Of a DNA stretch of 64,000 bases, positions 19,201-23,538 are shown piece by piece. Location of the stretch: contig CAZNLR010000003.1 in the NCBI GenBank assembly GCA_964574215.1, forward strand, positions 105,201 to 169,200. Direction: 5' to 3'. The position numbers were made by a program, and so were the translations under genes. The DNA is from GCA-2725625 sp964574215. Lineage in GTDB: Bacteria > Pseudomonadota > Alphaproteobacteria > Rhodospirillales > UBA2165. The notes under the pieces were generated by a model, which worked only from the letters and a program-made list of their open reading frames with translations, was not told the origin of the DNA and did not search any database. Positions within the stretch are counted from its first letter, which is position 1, and each line of letters begins with the position of its first letter.

Positions 19201-21221
19201 TCTTCGTCGGTCGACGATATGTCATCAACCGCCACAGGAACGTCATTGGTGGGATCGACGGTCAGGGTCACGGTTGCCGTCGATGTATCGCCGTCGGCGT
19301 CGGAAATCGTGTAGGTGAAACTGTCGGTACCGCTAAAGTCGGTATCCGGCGTGTATTCGACCTGGCCGTCGACGATCTGCACCGAACCGTTTTCCGGTTG
19401 AGTAACGGAATCCAGGCTCAAGGCGCCGTCGCCACCCGTGTCATTGGCCAAAACGTCAATTCTTGTCGAGGAATCCTCATCGAGAGTAGCCGAGTCTCCA
19501 GTGGCTGTCGGCTTCAAATCTTCCGTCACAGGCTCGGGCTCATCATCGGGATCGTCTTCGGGATCCGGGTCAGGATCGGGGTCAGGATCGGGGTCAGGAT
19601 CGGGATCGGGATCAGGATCGGGATCACCCTCGCCGGGCAAACCGCCAGCCGTAACATTTTCATCGCCATAAACGAAGCCGGGATCATCGGGATCATCGGT
19701 GTCCGGACCGCCGTCGCCGGTGCCGTCACCGCCTTCGTCACCGTCACCCTCGCCTTCTTCCTCACCGCCGCCGGCGGTTTCGAAACCGTCCAGATCCTCG
19801 TCGGTGACTTCGCCGTCTTCTGCCGCCCCTTCGCCGGTCTCCTCAGCAGTTTCTTCGTTAGATTCTTCCTCTTCCTGACCGGAGGCGGTTTCAAATCCGT
19901 CTAAATCTTCGTCGCCGACCTCATCCTCATCAGCTTCATCACCGGCCTGCTCTTCCGCGAATTCCTCTTCGCCGCCTTCCTCGCCTTCTTCATCACCGGC
20001 GTCAGCCTGCTCTTCGGCGAATTCTTCATCTTCGCCATCCTCTTCCTCTCCGGCGGCGGTTTCAAATTCCTCCAGTTCCTCTTCGGATTGTTCGCCTTCT
20101 TCCTCTTCGGCTAATTCCTCTTCTTCTCCCTCTTCTTCGGCGGCCGCTTCCTCTTCACCGGCTTCCTCTTCAGCGGCTTCTTCGGTCTCCTCTTCTTCCG
20201 CTTCGCTTTCCTCCTCACCTTCCTTGTCGGCATCGTCATCACCGACACCATAATTATTGCCTGTTCCCACTTCGGTCGGCAGGGACTGCAGGGCGTTGCT
20301 GAAGGATTCGGCGATTTCCGCGCGATCGAAGACACGGGGTTCGGTCGGCGCCTGGTTGGAACTCAGCACGCTGGCGCCCTGATCAGGCAGGTTCAGAATC
20401 TGGATACCCGCGCTGTTGGAGATCACGACCTCGCCGACAAACCCGTCGGATTCCTCCATCAGCACGATCTTCATCGGCTCGCCGCCTTCACCGGTCAGAT
20501 CGATACCGACCTGCGTACCGCGGATACCGATTGTGGCGACCGGGGTTTTAAGCACCATGGCGTCAGGATCGACTTTCGCCACCTGGCCGGAAACGAAGGT
20601 AAACACGCCCTTGAGGACGGACATGGATATATTGCCTTCCTGGGTGCCGGGGTCGTAGACCATTTCGTCCAACACCATGCGGCCGCTTTCCGCCATGGAG
20701 AATGTCGTTTCATCGGCAAGCACCACACCGACAGAGCCATCGGGGCTCGATTCCAGAACATCGCCCTGGAACACCGGATCACCGGTTTGTAATTCAACCC
20801 GTGTACCGTCGGCGCGGATGGCCGTTACCGTGCCGGAGACGCTTTCCACCTGACCAATGGGCTGGGCGTCCGCGGCGGGAGCGGACTGAGCATATTGACC
20901 ATGGGTGGGGGAATTGACCTGGGCCAACCGGACGGCCGTGGTGCCGGCCAGTTCGCCGCCTTCGGGGGTGTGGAGATCGGGGGGAGGGTCTTGCTGATAA
21001 TAGTCTTCGATAACGACCTGCTGGCCGTCGGGCGTCGTCAGAACCAGATCTGGGCCAGAGGGTACAAACTGGGCATCACCGAAATTAATGCCTTCAGGCA
21101 GATCGACAGGACCGTCGCCTGCTTCGAGGACAATCGCGTCAGGTGATACCTGAGCGTCGCCGCCTAATTCTTCATTAATGGAATCCGAACCGCCACTGCC
21201 GGTTAATGTTTCATCAGCCAT
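4278..21221 (-). CDS. giant RTX/VCBS-repeat adhesin with FecR-like N-terminus
   Basis: The product has 5647 residues. ATG 21221 has a textbook GGAGGAGG six bases upstream; an ATG 45 bp further up lacks one. Residues about 122-290 form a FecR-like domain (TPVATIGIRGTQVG at 226-239). Residues 325-520 are extremely acidic and hold three FETA-x-G motifs at 386-391, 443-448 and 480-485; the first is TAAG. A (DP)n tract follows at about 530-556. Then come dozens of cadherin/VCBS-type modules, many ending in GTNDG or TNDGP, with a DUF4114-like insert at about 2480-2690. RTX nonapeptides (GGSGDDVIIGGEGND type) at about 5490-5560 precede a C-terminus suited to type I secretion. There is no Sec signal. 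I see only two cysteines, both in LHLVC segments. Secretion genes are not in the window. The likely role is cell-surface attachment or biofilm formation, with possible release by the LapG-like protease. Confidence 0.9.
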   Translation of the reverse strand: MADETLTGSGGSDSINEELGGDAQVSPDAIVLEAGDGPVDLPEGINFGDAQFVPSGPDLVLTTPDGQQVVIEDYYQQDPPPDLHTPEGGELAGTTAVRLAQVNSPTHGQYAQSAPAADAQPIGQVESVSGTVTAIRADGTRVELQTGDPVFQGDVLESSPDGSVGVVLADETTFSMAESGRMVLDEMVYDPGTQEGNISMSVLKGVFTFVSGQVAKVDPDAMVLKTPVATIGIRGTQVGIDLTGEGGEPMKIVLMEESDGFVGEVVISNSAGIQILNLPDQGASVLSSNQAPTEPRVFDRAEIAESFSNALQSLPTEVGTGNNYGVGDDDADKEGEEESEAEEEETEEAAEEEAGEEEAAAEEEGEEEELAEEEEGEQSEEELEEFETAAGEEEDGEDEEFAEEQADAGDEEGEEGGEEEFAEEQAGDEADEDEVGDEDLDGFETASGQEEEESNEETAEETGEGAAEDGEVTDEDLDGFETAGGGEEEGEGDGDEGGDGTGDGGPDTDDPDDPGFVYGDENVTAGGLPGEGDPDPDPDPDPDPDPDPDPDPDPEDDPDDEPEPVTEDLKPTATGDSATLDEDSSTRIDVLANDTGGDGALSLDSVTQPENGSVQIVDGQVEYTPDTDFSGTDSFTYTISDADGDTSTATVTLTVDPTNDVPVAVDDISSTDEDTAVTINVLENDDDPDGGTLSVSDATLPEGVDGDVVVNTDGTVTFTPGDSYNAMAVGESASVDITYTISDGQGGTDTATATVTISGTNDGFTVVGAAADDMLEDDATASFNVFDDITVTDEDTSDTHSVSDYTQPSNGTVEVAADGSVVYTPNVDAVTGESVFNSLPEGETATDTFTYTVTDSNGATSVETATITITGTNDGATITGTDVGGVTEDSLLSVSGDLDVTDPDTGESLFDEVTGEAGDHGTFSMDDTGNWTYSLDNDDAAVQALPAGETMTETFTVDSVDGTASETVTITITGTNDVPTISGEDTGAVTEDSILSATGNLDIVDVDTGESLFDEVTGEAGDHGTFSMDDTGNWTYSLDNDDASVDGTATDTVTVTITGTNDGPVAVDSSRTAGEGEPITITPAELLANDYDPDASDVLSVTDVQTDSAEGVLTGPDDAGNWTFTPSDPDFSGEVNFTYTIDDGNNADNSTATANFNVTYTEIDNDPPVITIPGGDKTFTEGQNPVKIAPSANIIDPDSEDLDGGQMTIAMDGETVNDQLSFGPGGVSVSGNELSYGGEVIGTFEGGVDGADLVITFNENATDDIAEKVLNQVTFENTSEDPVEGDRAVSITLTDGDGAVSSTATVDVEVIAVNDGPTAEADSGTMGEDDVSVTVNVADEIDDLDHTDAELTVTTDPAQTGWSASVDGTDVTFTPPAGSYDSLADGETATETFTYTVTDPEGATASNTITITVTGTNDGPVAKDDSGFTTTEDNALTIDPAILLANDEDVDTPHDQLTVTGVSDAQNGSVEIVNGEIVFTPDPDYSGPAQFTYTISDGQGGESSATVSLDVGAEGDVTMVASNVSGAEDGADVALDLNAIITDAGEDLTEVVITFDSEFPAGTEVSGGTLVGNVLTVAAADIDSVTINPPDDWAGDFTGSAVAVTTEGESAPDAFTVTVTPTGDVTVAIEDDTIVVESHGAADDDDDSDADSDSDSDDDSGVGDGDDLTVDLGLSSAITDSDGSEVYESIEVAFTNLPDGASVNTGTLTDGVWSGTEAELADLSLNIPGDYSGTIGATLTATSNEGEDSKDFTIQVDPTNEIPVAINDVAETTENVAIDIDVLDNDYDVDGDELNVESATIVDASGNPATGQGVVTINEDGTLHFEPGTDFDDLPDGQEEVVTVTYTISDGHGGEDTATATITVTGTNDGATISGADTGTVVEDSVLDVGGVLNVSDPDTGESLFDAVDQADGEHGSFSMDADGNWSFSLDNDDPAVQAMGVGDTMTETFTVTSVDGTAEETVTITIEGTNDDPVAYADSGFTTTEDNALTIDPATLLANDEDIDTPHSELTVTGVSEAQNGSVEIVNGEIVFTPDPDYSGPAQFTYTISDGDGGTSSATVSLDVGAEGDVTMVAGDVSGAEDGADVALDLNAIITDAGENLTEVVITFDSEFPAGTEVSGGTLVGNVLTVAAADIDSVTINPPDDWAGDFTGSAVAVTTEGESAPDAFTVTVTPTGDVTVSVEDVTGAEDTTINLGLSTDSFDITDADGSETLSAIEIDFTNLPEGAVVNGATQNEDGTYSVPSAAALAGVSVTPPENWYGDFGAVLTVDSNEGTASQSFNVNVASVNDEPVISSSPAFEMNEDGVITITEDQLLEGASDIDGDELSVNSLEVTGGQGTLSGPVDGVYTFVPDQDWNGEVDLAYNVSDGTANVPQTSGITVHPVNDDPDAVDDENVVGDDLGDTVSGNIITAAGQTGGEDTDIDSDTLSIVDVTYEGVTYTFPENGDPLTIDSDLGELTINSDGSYTFEKGEGGDFDHDWAEGTPTWVDPEEMEDLDPVQVSQENLTMPEGGESVTVTFQGEVAGYHNTVGYYKIDADGNPSDPQIAWADASQEGSGGDLVPGESQFTIDDLGPGETFGFFIVKNGANEYDWIDNIPADHTLAFDENGNIQQINPAGNPVGNHEIDGADVFHSVDNNLTDGQLNEDNVAHTNAGVDEDSGELMIGFEDLWGGGDEDYNDLMFSVDYEGTGSGGEDVFTYTLSDNDGGTDTATLTIGLDPDNDAPIAIDDSATTDEDSSVTINVLANDYDLDGDELTVSDAVIEGGADGTVTINDDGTVTFDPGDAYNDLAAGEEATVEITYTITDEAGATDTAVATVTINGTNDGFTVVGSAEGDTLEDDGTTFNIFDDITVDDPDATDTHTITEYTQPQNGTVEIAADGSVTYTPNVDPATGETVFNHMGVGDTTTETFTYTIDDGNGGTLVQEATITITGTNDGPVLTTEIADATISEDSAYSYDASQNFIDIDDGDVLTYSAELEDGSPLPDWVSIDPETGVISGVPGNDDLGELNITVTATDQSGWEADDTYGLEVINTNDGPVAVNDFDDTTENVSIDIDVLANDYDVDGDDLTVTDATIDGEGQGSVSINEDGTVNFDPGTDFDDLAPGATEDVVINYTISDGEGGTASATATVTVTGTNDGPVAAEDSFTFAEDAALTLNPSDLLGNDGDIDGGTLEITGVGNATNGSVTLNENGTVTFTPDEDYSGEAQFTYTISDGQGGSDTATVNLTITPEGDVSVAADDVSGFEDGGAIPLNLSTAITDGDGSETFESIEVAFTDLPDGATVNAGALENGVWTGTADELSNLSVTPPADWSGEISGELTVTSNEGGTASDTFTVTVEATGDVNVGVEDDTIVVESHGASDDDDDSDADADADADADADDDGGDDDGDGADLTVDLGLSASITDSDGSEVYESIEVAFTNLPDGASVTTGTLTDGVWTGTEAELADLSLNIPGDYSGTIGATLTATSNEGEASKDFTIDVDPTNEVPVAIGGAEDDLLEDTAFVGQLQATDADGDDLEFSLSENGGPEHGTITINPDGSYSYQADENYSGTDSFTFTVDDGHGGTDTATVTLSVTGVADDPIVVVSDETGAEDQWTQLNLDTDLVDTDGSETLDVTISNVPEGAILSPGTNLGDGEWTVSPEQLHLVCIRPPANFNGEIDLSLSVTSTEADGDAATVSEDFTVTVEAVNDGPVAADDAAATQENVSIDIDVLANDTDIDGDTLSVTSANIGDGQGSVSINDDGTVNFDPGTDFDDLAPGATEQVEITYTISDGAGGTDTATATVTVTGTNDGPVANDDSFTTDEDAALTLNASDLLSNDSDIDGGTLEITDVGSASHGTVTLNDDGTVTFTPEANYNGPAEFTYTISDGQGGSDTATVNLTVDSENDAPVAVDDIATTDEDSAVTINVLANDTDADGNQLLVTGATIANGAGLVVINDDGSLTFDPQDNYNDLAVGEDATVEITYTISDGQGGTDTATATVTVTGTNDGPVAVGGSESDLLEDTTFTGQLQASDVDGDTLEFSVAENGGPAHGSVTVNADGSYSYTSDEDYSGTDSFTFTVDDGHGGTSEATVTLSVTGVADDPVIVVSDETGSEDQWTQLNLDAELTDTDGSETLSVTISNVPDGAILSPGTNLGGGEWTVSPEQLHLVCVLPPEDFNGEMNMTLSATSEEADGDIATVSEDFTVTVEAVNDGPVAADDSGSTSEDAAVTLNVLDNDTDVDGDDLSVTSATLPDDVDGTVTVNQDGSITFTPGDSYNAMGVGDSENVEITYTISDGAGGTDTAVATVTVNGTNDGPVAVDDSALIGDGGADTINGSVITNDSDPDGDALSVTQVEFNGETHSFDPGSDSLTIEGDHGTLTINTDGSYTYEKEDGVGGETVTAGGYGSDAGDWSDAGVSISAFDFGTSFTDGNGNFDASLADDSVVVTSEGLGVEGTQGGAQASTQIEYDPNSGDSEALALTFDTSVSSADVTVSRLYSGEGSTGEMGQWQAFDADGNLVATGDINNDTVDHANSNVGTLSIDTGGAEFQTVVFTATQMSGSQSDFKIQGVEYETPGTADGGEDVFTYTISDGEGGTDMAALTVTVEGDVNVAPVAGDSPEFTMNEDGTITISESQLLAGSTDADGDELSVTDLSVNNGEGTLSGPDANGNYTYEPDENFSGEVTLNYNVTDGEESVAQTAEVTVVGVADAPTLTVAVGEGVESTVGGEAVDVSIGMDNVTNTDNGFTVTARAIDENGELTDASADNISVQDSYPQGFGVSGEASGADSELGYDSDAGISEQLIVSFDDSVSSADVSFAWKHAGEDAVYELYEDGVKVGEGTIVGGSDGIDPAVTLSADNGASFDEIVFTAPGYGDDFLINSIDFETGQNAEDVVTFPVEISTALVDTDGSESLSTVTIEMDGMPDGATFSAGALNSDGDWEIPSDQLSGLTVTAPDGSGDFDLTVSVTSTEDNGDAATTTVTTAIENSNEAPVAGDSPEFTMNEDGTLTISEAQLLAGSTDGDGDALSVTDLVVNNGEGTLTGPDANGNYSYAPDENFSGEVTLNYNITDGEESVAQTATVEVAGVADAPTLDVSATLVASTSAETDVPVSQETLEAADASHEVTVSGVPNGATLSAGTDNGDGTWTLSGDQLDDLTINPADGDSSDIQLDISVTNSTTPETLISAEFTDGAHDGFSYTDDAFRGTDEGDYAKGQFKDGGRRSDDGYMRVQLGGQDDDDITDMSGGFEQTFTVNEDGTGSLTFSYKIDMSSKYEDDEYAEVLVSIDGQLVNVGGNDYVDRVYDGDVAWTEVTIDLGDLAPGDHTVMIGGYNNKKTTDDEKTKIDFDDVTLDVTPDPVEVASESLDFTPNEVGIEYDLDITTALTDTDGSETLSISVSVDGLPEGTTLSAGTPNEDGSWTLEPGDLDGLSMTVPEGTTDFELTVTSTSTEANGDSASTTQTMDIDVELGDPEDYDNLGEDTDDQLVGTDTDDDDDSDADVDADDELFGGAGDDTIEGQGGADELFGGSGVDYIDGGEGGDVIYGGSGDDVIIGGEGNDQLYGGSGDDEFIFSLGDGDDTVYDFDNGDVLTFDGINLNDGDSIEIAADGDDVVVTVIGADGEQGNQVKLKDAAKDMDEEERDSVGSGYSVTDSGDGTVNIIIDTPGG
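11078..11140. repeat. Asp/Ala hexamer repeat tract in the adhesin
   Basis: Repeated GATGCC-type hexamers (minus-strand sense) encode alternating D and A after VESHGAS, followed by a Gly/Asp stretch. Compared with the copy at 16245-16297 the flanking modules are nearly the same but tract length and composition differ, as expected for a slippage-prone linker. Runs of Asp may bind calcium outside the cell. Confidence 0.75.
14679..14897. repeat. adhesin internal repeat, copy 1
   Basis: These 219 bases are identical by eye to 16341-16559 (offset 1662 bases, 554 codons). Homology continues at high identity to about 15290. The identity includes third codon positions, so the duplication or gene conversion is recent. 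Confidence 0.9.
16245..16297. repeat. Asp/Ser/Ala-rich low-complexity tract in the adhesin
   Basis: Tandem GAT/TCC/GCC-type codons encode a run of D, S and A after a conserved VESHGA motif, at the boundary of two modules. A related tract at 11078-11140 occupies the same place in a paralogous module pair, and a shorter one (DDDDDSDADVDADD) precedes the RTX repeats at about 4760-4810. Confidence 0.75.
16341..16559. repeat. adhesin internal repeat, copy 2
   Basis: This is the second copy of the 219-base block at 14679-14897, continuing at lower identity to about 16952. It encodes the VTPTGDVTV-ended module and part of the next one. Confidence 0.9.
18105..18530. repeat. tandem VCBS modules, one shortened
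   Basis: Two adjacent VCBS modules share a stretch of about 115 near-identical bases (about 18103-18220 and 18403-18520). The downstream module in the protein lacks about 19 residues: after DNDDA it continues directly with SVDGTA, whereas its partner has AVQALPAGETMTETFTVD in between. It looks like an in-frame recombination deletion. Confidence 0.75.
19555..19632. repeat. hexanucleotide microsatellite coding (Asp-Pro)n
   Basis: Near-perfect tandem copies of a GATCC-type hexamer encode an Asp-Pro run in the adhesin, between the acidic linker and the first VCBS module. Pro-Asp tracts are stiff spacers. The DNA repeat is prone to slippage in six-base units, which would change linker length without breaking the frame. 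Confidence 0.8.
20049..20060 (-). other. candidate LapG cleavage motif TAAG (residues 388-391)
   Basis: The codons read T-A-A-G in the context EEFETAAGEEE. LapG-family proteases cut LapA-type adhesins within such a di-alanine motif just after the N-terminal retention domain. Here it follows the FecR-like domain. Two diverged copies follow: TASG at 19878-19889 (residues 445-448) and TAGG at 19767-19778 (residues 482-485), both preceded by DGFE. Cleavage itself is inference. Confidence 0.45.
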
Positions 21222-21605
21222 TTTAGGCCTCCTCCGATCGGTCTTTGCCCAAAAATTGAAACCCACATTCTGTTGGTTTCCGTGGTCATCGCCGAAATTT
21301 CTCTATGGAAATTCCCACCCGGCGAATCGCTTTAGACGGACAAAAGTCATAAATTACCAGTTGTCATGCTATAGAAGAGTGGTAAAGAGTTCTGTGATGG
21401 CCATCACAGCGTGACCAATTATTTATGTCGGAAAACCACAATGATCTACGGCGCTATTTTATGGTGACCACGGTAAATAACGGTAAGAACGGAAGTTGTA
21501 AGCTGCAGAACTGTACGGGGTGCCTTTATCCCGATAAGTAATATTACCAATTTAAAAAAAATACTATTTTGACTATAAAATGGTAATCGGATGGAGGAGT
21601 AAAAG
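21222..21605. promoter_or_regulatory. divergent promoter region with recurring TGGTAA/TTACCA motif
   Basis: This 384-bp AT-rich region separates the adhesin gene (minus) from the Sel1-repeat gene (plus). It contains TTACCAG at 21354, TGGTAAA at 21380, CGGTAAA at 21471, CGGTAAG at 21481 (10 bp later, same face of the helix), ATTACCA at 21543 and TGGTAAT at 21581. The last two form an inverted repeat around an AT-rich stretch. Such repetition suggests a regulator binding several sites, but no regulator can be named. Confidence 0.4.
21393..21408. promoter_or_regulatory. perfect CRP-type palindrome
   Basis: TGTGATGGCCATCACA is a perfect 16-bp palindrome matching TGTGA-N6-TCACA exactly. It lies 172 bp upstream of the adhesin start and 198 bp upstream of the Sel1-repeat gene. 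A near-match is present at 482-497 in the other divergent region of the adhesion locus. Confidence 0.65.
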
Positions 21606-22547
21606 ATGCGCGCGCTAGGACTGGCCTGCCTTTTATTAATATCCTTGATTTCGACCGGTTACGCTGACTACCGAGCCGGCATTGAGGCCAACAAGAAACA
21701 GGATTTCATAACCGCCTTCCGGGAATTTAAACTTCTCGCCGATAGAGGGCAGGCGCCGTCCCAGTACAATATTGCCCTGCTGTACCATCACGGCAGGGGT
21801 GTCAAACGCAGTACTTCGAAAGCCTTTAAATGGTATCTTTTGGCGGCGAAACAAGGCCATGCGGGCGCCCAGAATAATTTGGGATCATTGTACCGAAGGG
21901 GGGACGGCACCAAGAGAAACTATGCCCAAGCGGCATATTGGTATGCGCAGGCGGCCCCCAGGCATCTCATTGCTAAAAATAATTTGGCCTACCTGCACCG
22001 TTATGGCTTGGGCGTAAAGAAAAGCAACAAGGAGGCGGCGCGACTCTATAAGGAAGCGGGCGACGCGGGCCACGCCAAGTCTATTTACGATCTCGGAAGA
22101 CTTTACGAAAAAGGCAGAGGTGTTAAAAAAGATATCAAGGAGGCCGTCCGGCTCTATCGGAAAGCCGCCCTTAAAAAATATGCCCGCGCACAGTATTCCC
22201 TGGGACTACTTTATCAATCCGGCAAGGGTGTTCGCCAAAGCTTTGAACAGGCGGCGCGCTGGTACGAATTCGCCAAGGACCAGAGATATTCCTCCGCCTA
22301 TTACGGGCTCGGTCTTCTGTACCGTGACGGTAAAGGCGTGGATAAAAACCTGAAAGAAGCAGCCCGGTTGCTCCGTCTGGGCGCCAAGAGAGGTCACCGT
22401 ATCGCTCCCTACGAACTCGGCCAACTTTACGAAAAAGGTCTGGGGGTTGAGAAAAACCTCACGGAAGCCCTGAAATGGTATGAATTAGCCGTTAAAAGAG
22501 GCTTTGCCAGAGCCCGTGAAAGAGTAACCGCGCTCTCCGGTTCTTAA
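21606..22547 (+). CDS. secreted Sel1-repeat (TPR-like) protein
   Basis: This 313-residue protein has an N-terminal signal peptide (MRALGLACLLLISLISTGYAD) and then about eight Sel1-like repeats of about 36 residues with the pattern A-x-x-x-L-G-x-L-Y-x-x-G-x-G-V-x-x-x. GGAGGAG lies just upstream of the ATG. Sel1 proteins are solenoid scaffolds for protein contacts, here presumably periplasmic. It is divergent from the adhesin gene and shares its intergenic region, so co-regulation is plausible. A partner cannot be named. Confidence 0.9.
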   Translation: MRALGLACLLLISLISTGYADYRAGIEANKKQDFITAFREFKLLADRGQAPSQYNIALLYHHGRGVKRSTSKAFKWYLLAAKQGHAGAQNNLGSLYRRGDGTKRNYAQAAYWYAQAAPRHLIAKNNLAYLHRYGLGVKKSNKEAARLYKEAGDAGHAKSIYDLGRLYEKGRGVKKDIKEAVRLYRKAALKKYARAQYSLGLLYQSGKGVRQSFEQAARWYEFAKDQRYSSAYYGLGLLYRDGKGVDKNLKEAARLLRLGAKRGHRIAPYELGQLYEKGLGVEKNLTEALKWYELAVKRGFARARERVTALSGS

Positions 22548-22566
22548 TTGCACCGACAGTTAAATC

Positions 22567-23523
22567 TCAAGACGGTTCGATTACCCGAATCGGCGCGCCG
22601 TTAATCCACGCTTGAATATTCTCGACAATCTGGCTGAAACTCAGCCGGTAGTTCTCTTCGACCACATATCCGATGTGAGGAGTCAGAAGCACGTTATCCA
22701 GTTGACGGAGCGGATGGTCCGCCGGCAACGGCTCGGTTTCATAGACATCGATCCCGGCGCCGGCGATCTGATTCGTTTCCAACGCTTCAATCAAAGCCGC
22801 CTCATTCACCAGCGGTCCCCGCGACGTGTTGATCAGGTAGGCAGTCGGTTTCATTCGAGAAAATTCCTCCTTGCCGACGATGCCGCGACTGCGTCCACTC
22901 AACGGCATATGCAGGGTGACGAAGTCGGATGTGCCGAACAGTTCATCCTTGTCGCCCCGCCGCACACCGGCCTCCGCCGCTTTCTTATCAGTCAGATTGG
23001 GGCTCCAGGCGATGACGTCCATGCCGAAGGCCAGACCGACCTTGGCCACCGGTACGCCAAGCCGGCCCAGTCCCACGACCCCAAGGACACGGCCTTTTAA
23101 CCCGATGCCGAGCTGGGTTTGCCAGCCGCCCTGCTTCATTTGGCGATCCTCTTCATGTATTCGTCGCGCCAGGCCGAGGATCAGCCCCCACGCCAACTCG
23201 GGCGTCGGCGATCCCAGCATATCCGTACCGCAGACCGTGATCCCCTGTTCAGCCGCCGCAGCCGCATCAATGGAGAAATTGCGTTTACCGCTGGTCAGCA
23301 GCAATTTCAAATTCGGTAATTTGGCAAGTTGGGATTTCAGAAACGGTGTGCGCTCCCGGTTCATGACGACGATATCGAAATCTTTCAATCTTTCGGCAAT
23401 TTCATCCTCGTCGGCGAGATGATCTTTGAATAAGATAACCTCCGCGTCGCCGGCAAGACTGCTCCAGTCGGCCATATCCTTGGCCACGTTCTGATAATCA
23501 TCCAGAATTGCCACGCGATGCAT
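22567..23523 (-). CDS. D-2-hydroxyacid dehydrogenase, NAD-dependent
   Basis: This 318-residue protein belongs to the D-isomer-specific 2-hydroxyacid dehydrogenase family. The NAD-binding glycine motif reads GVVGLGRLG at about 147-155. The substrate Arg is in NTSRGPLV, the Glu in YETEPLP and the catalytic His in LTPHIGY. The family reversibly oxidises D-2-hydroxy acids to 2-oxo acids (phosphoglycerate, glyoxylate and similar); the exact substrate is not determinable. It lacks the ACT domain of long SerA. It starts 15 bp downstream of the DUF427 gene stop on the same strand and may be co-transcribed with it. Confidence 0.9.
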   Translation of the reverse strand: MHRVAILDDYQNVAKDMADWSSLAGDAEVILFKDHLADEDEIAERLKDFDIVVMNRERTPFLKSQLAKLPNLKLLLTSGKRNFSIDAAAAAEQGITVCGTDMLGSPTPELAWGLILGLARRIHEEDRQMKQGGWQTQLGIGLKGRVLGVVGLGRLGVPVAKVGLAFGMDVIAWSPNLTDKKAAEAGVRRGDKDELFGTSDFVTLHMPLSGRSRGIVGKEEFSRMKPTAYLINTSRGPLVNEAALIEALETNQIAGAGIDVYETEPLPADHPLRQLDNVLLTPHIGYVVEENYRLSFSQIVENIQAWINGAPIRVIEPS

Positions 23524-23538
23524 TAGTCGATACTCCCG

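Noticed and set aside
10284..19904. Long plus-strand ORFs opposite the adhesin (e.g. 10284-11321, 13269-14339, 18822-19904)
   Set aside because: They are antisense reflections of the repetitive Asp/Thr/Val-rich coding sequence, without ribosome sites or family motifs.
20350..20860. FecR-type anti-sigma regulator
   Set aside because: The FecR-like domain is the N-terminus of the giant adhesin; there is no TM segment and no ECF sigma factor gene nearby.
4278..21221. Repeats resembling a CRISPR array or satellite
   Set aside because: Repeats are diverged, of variable length, and all in one open frame encoding VCBS-like modules.
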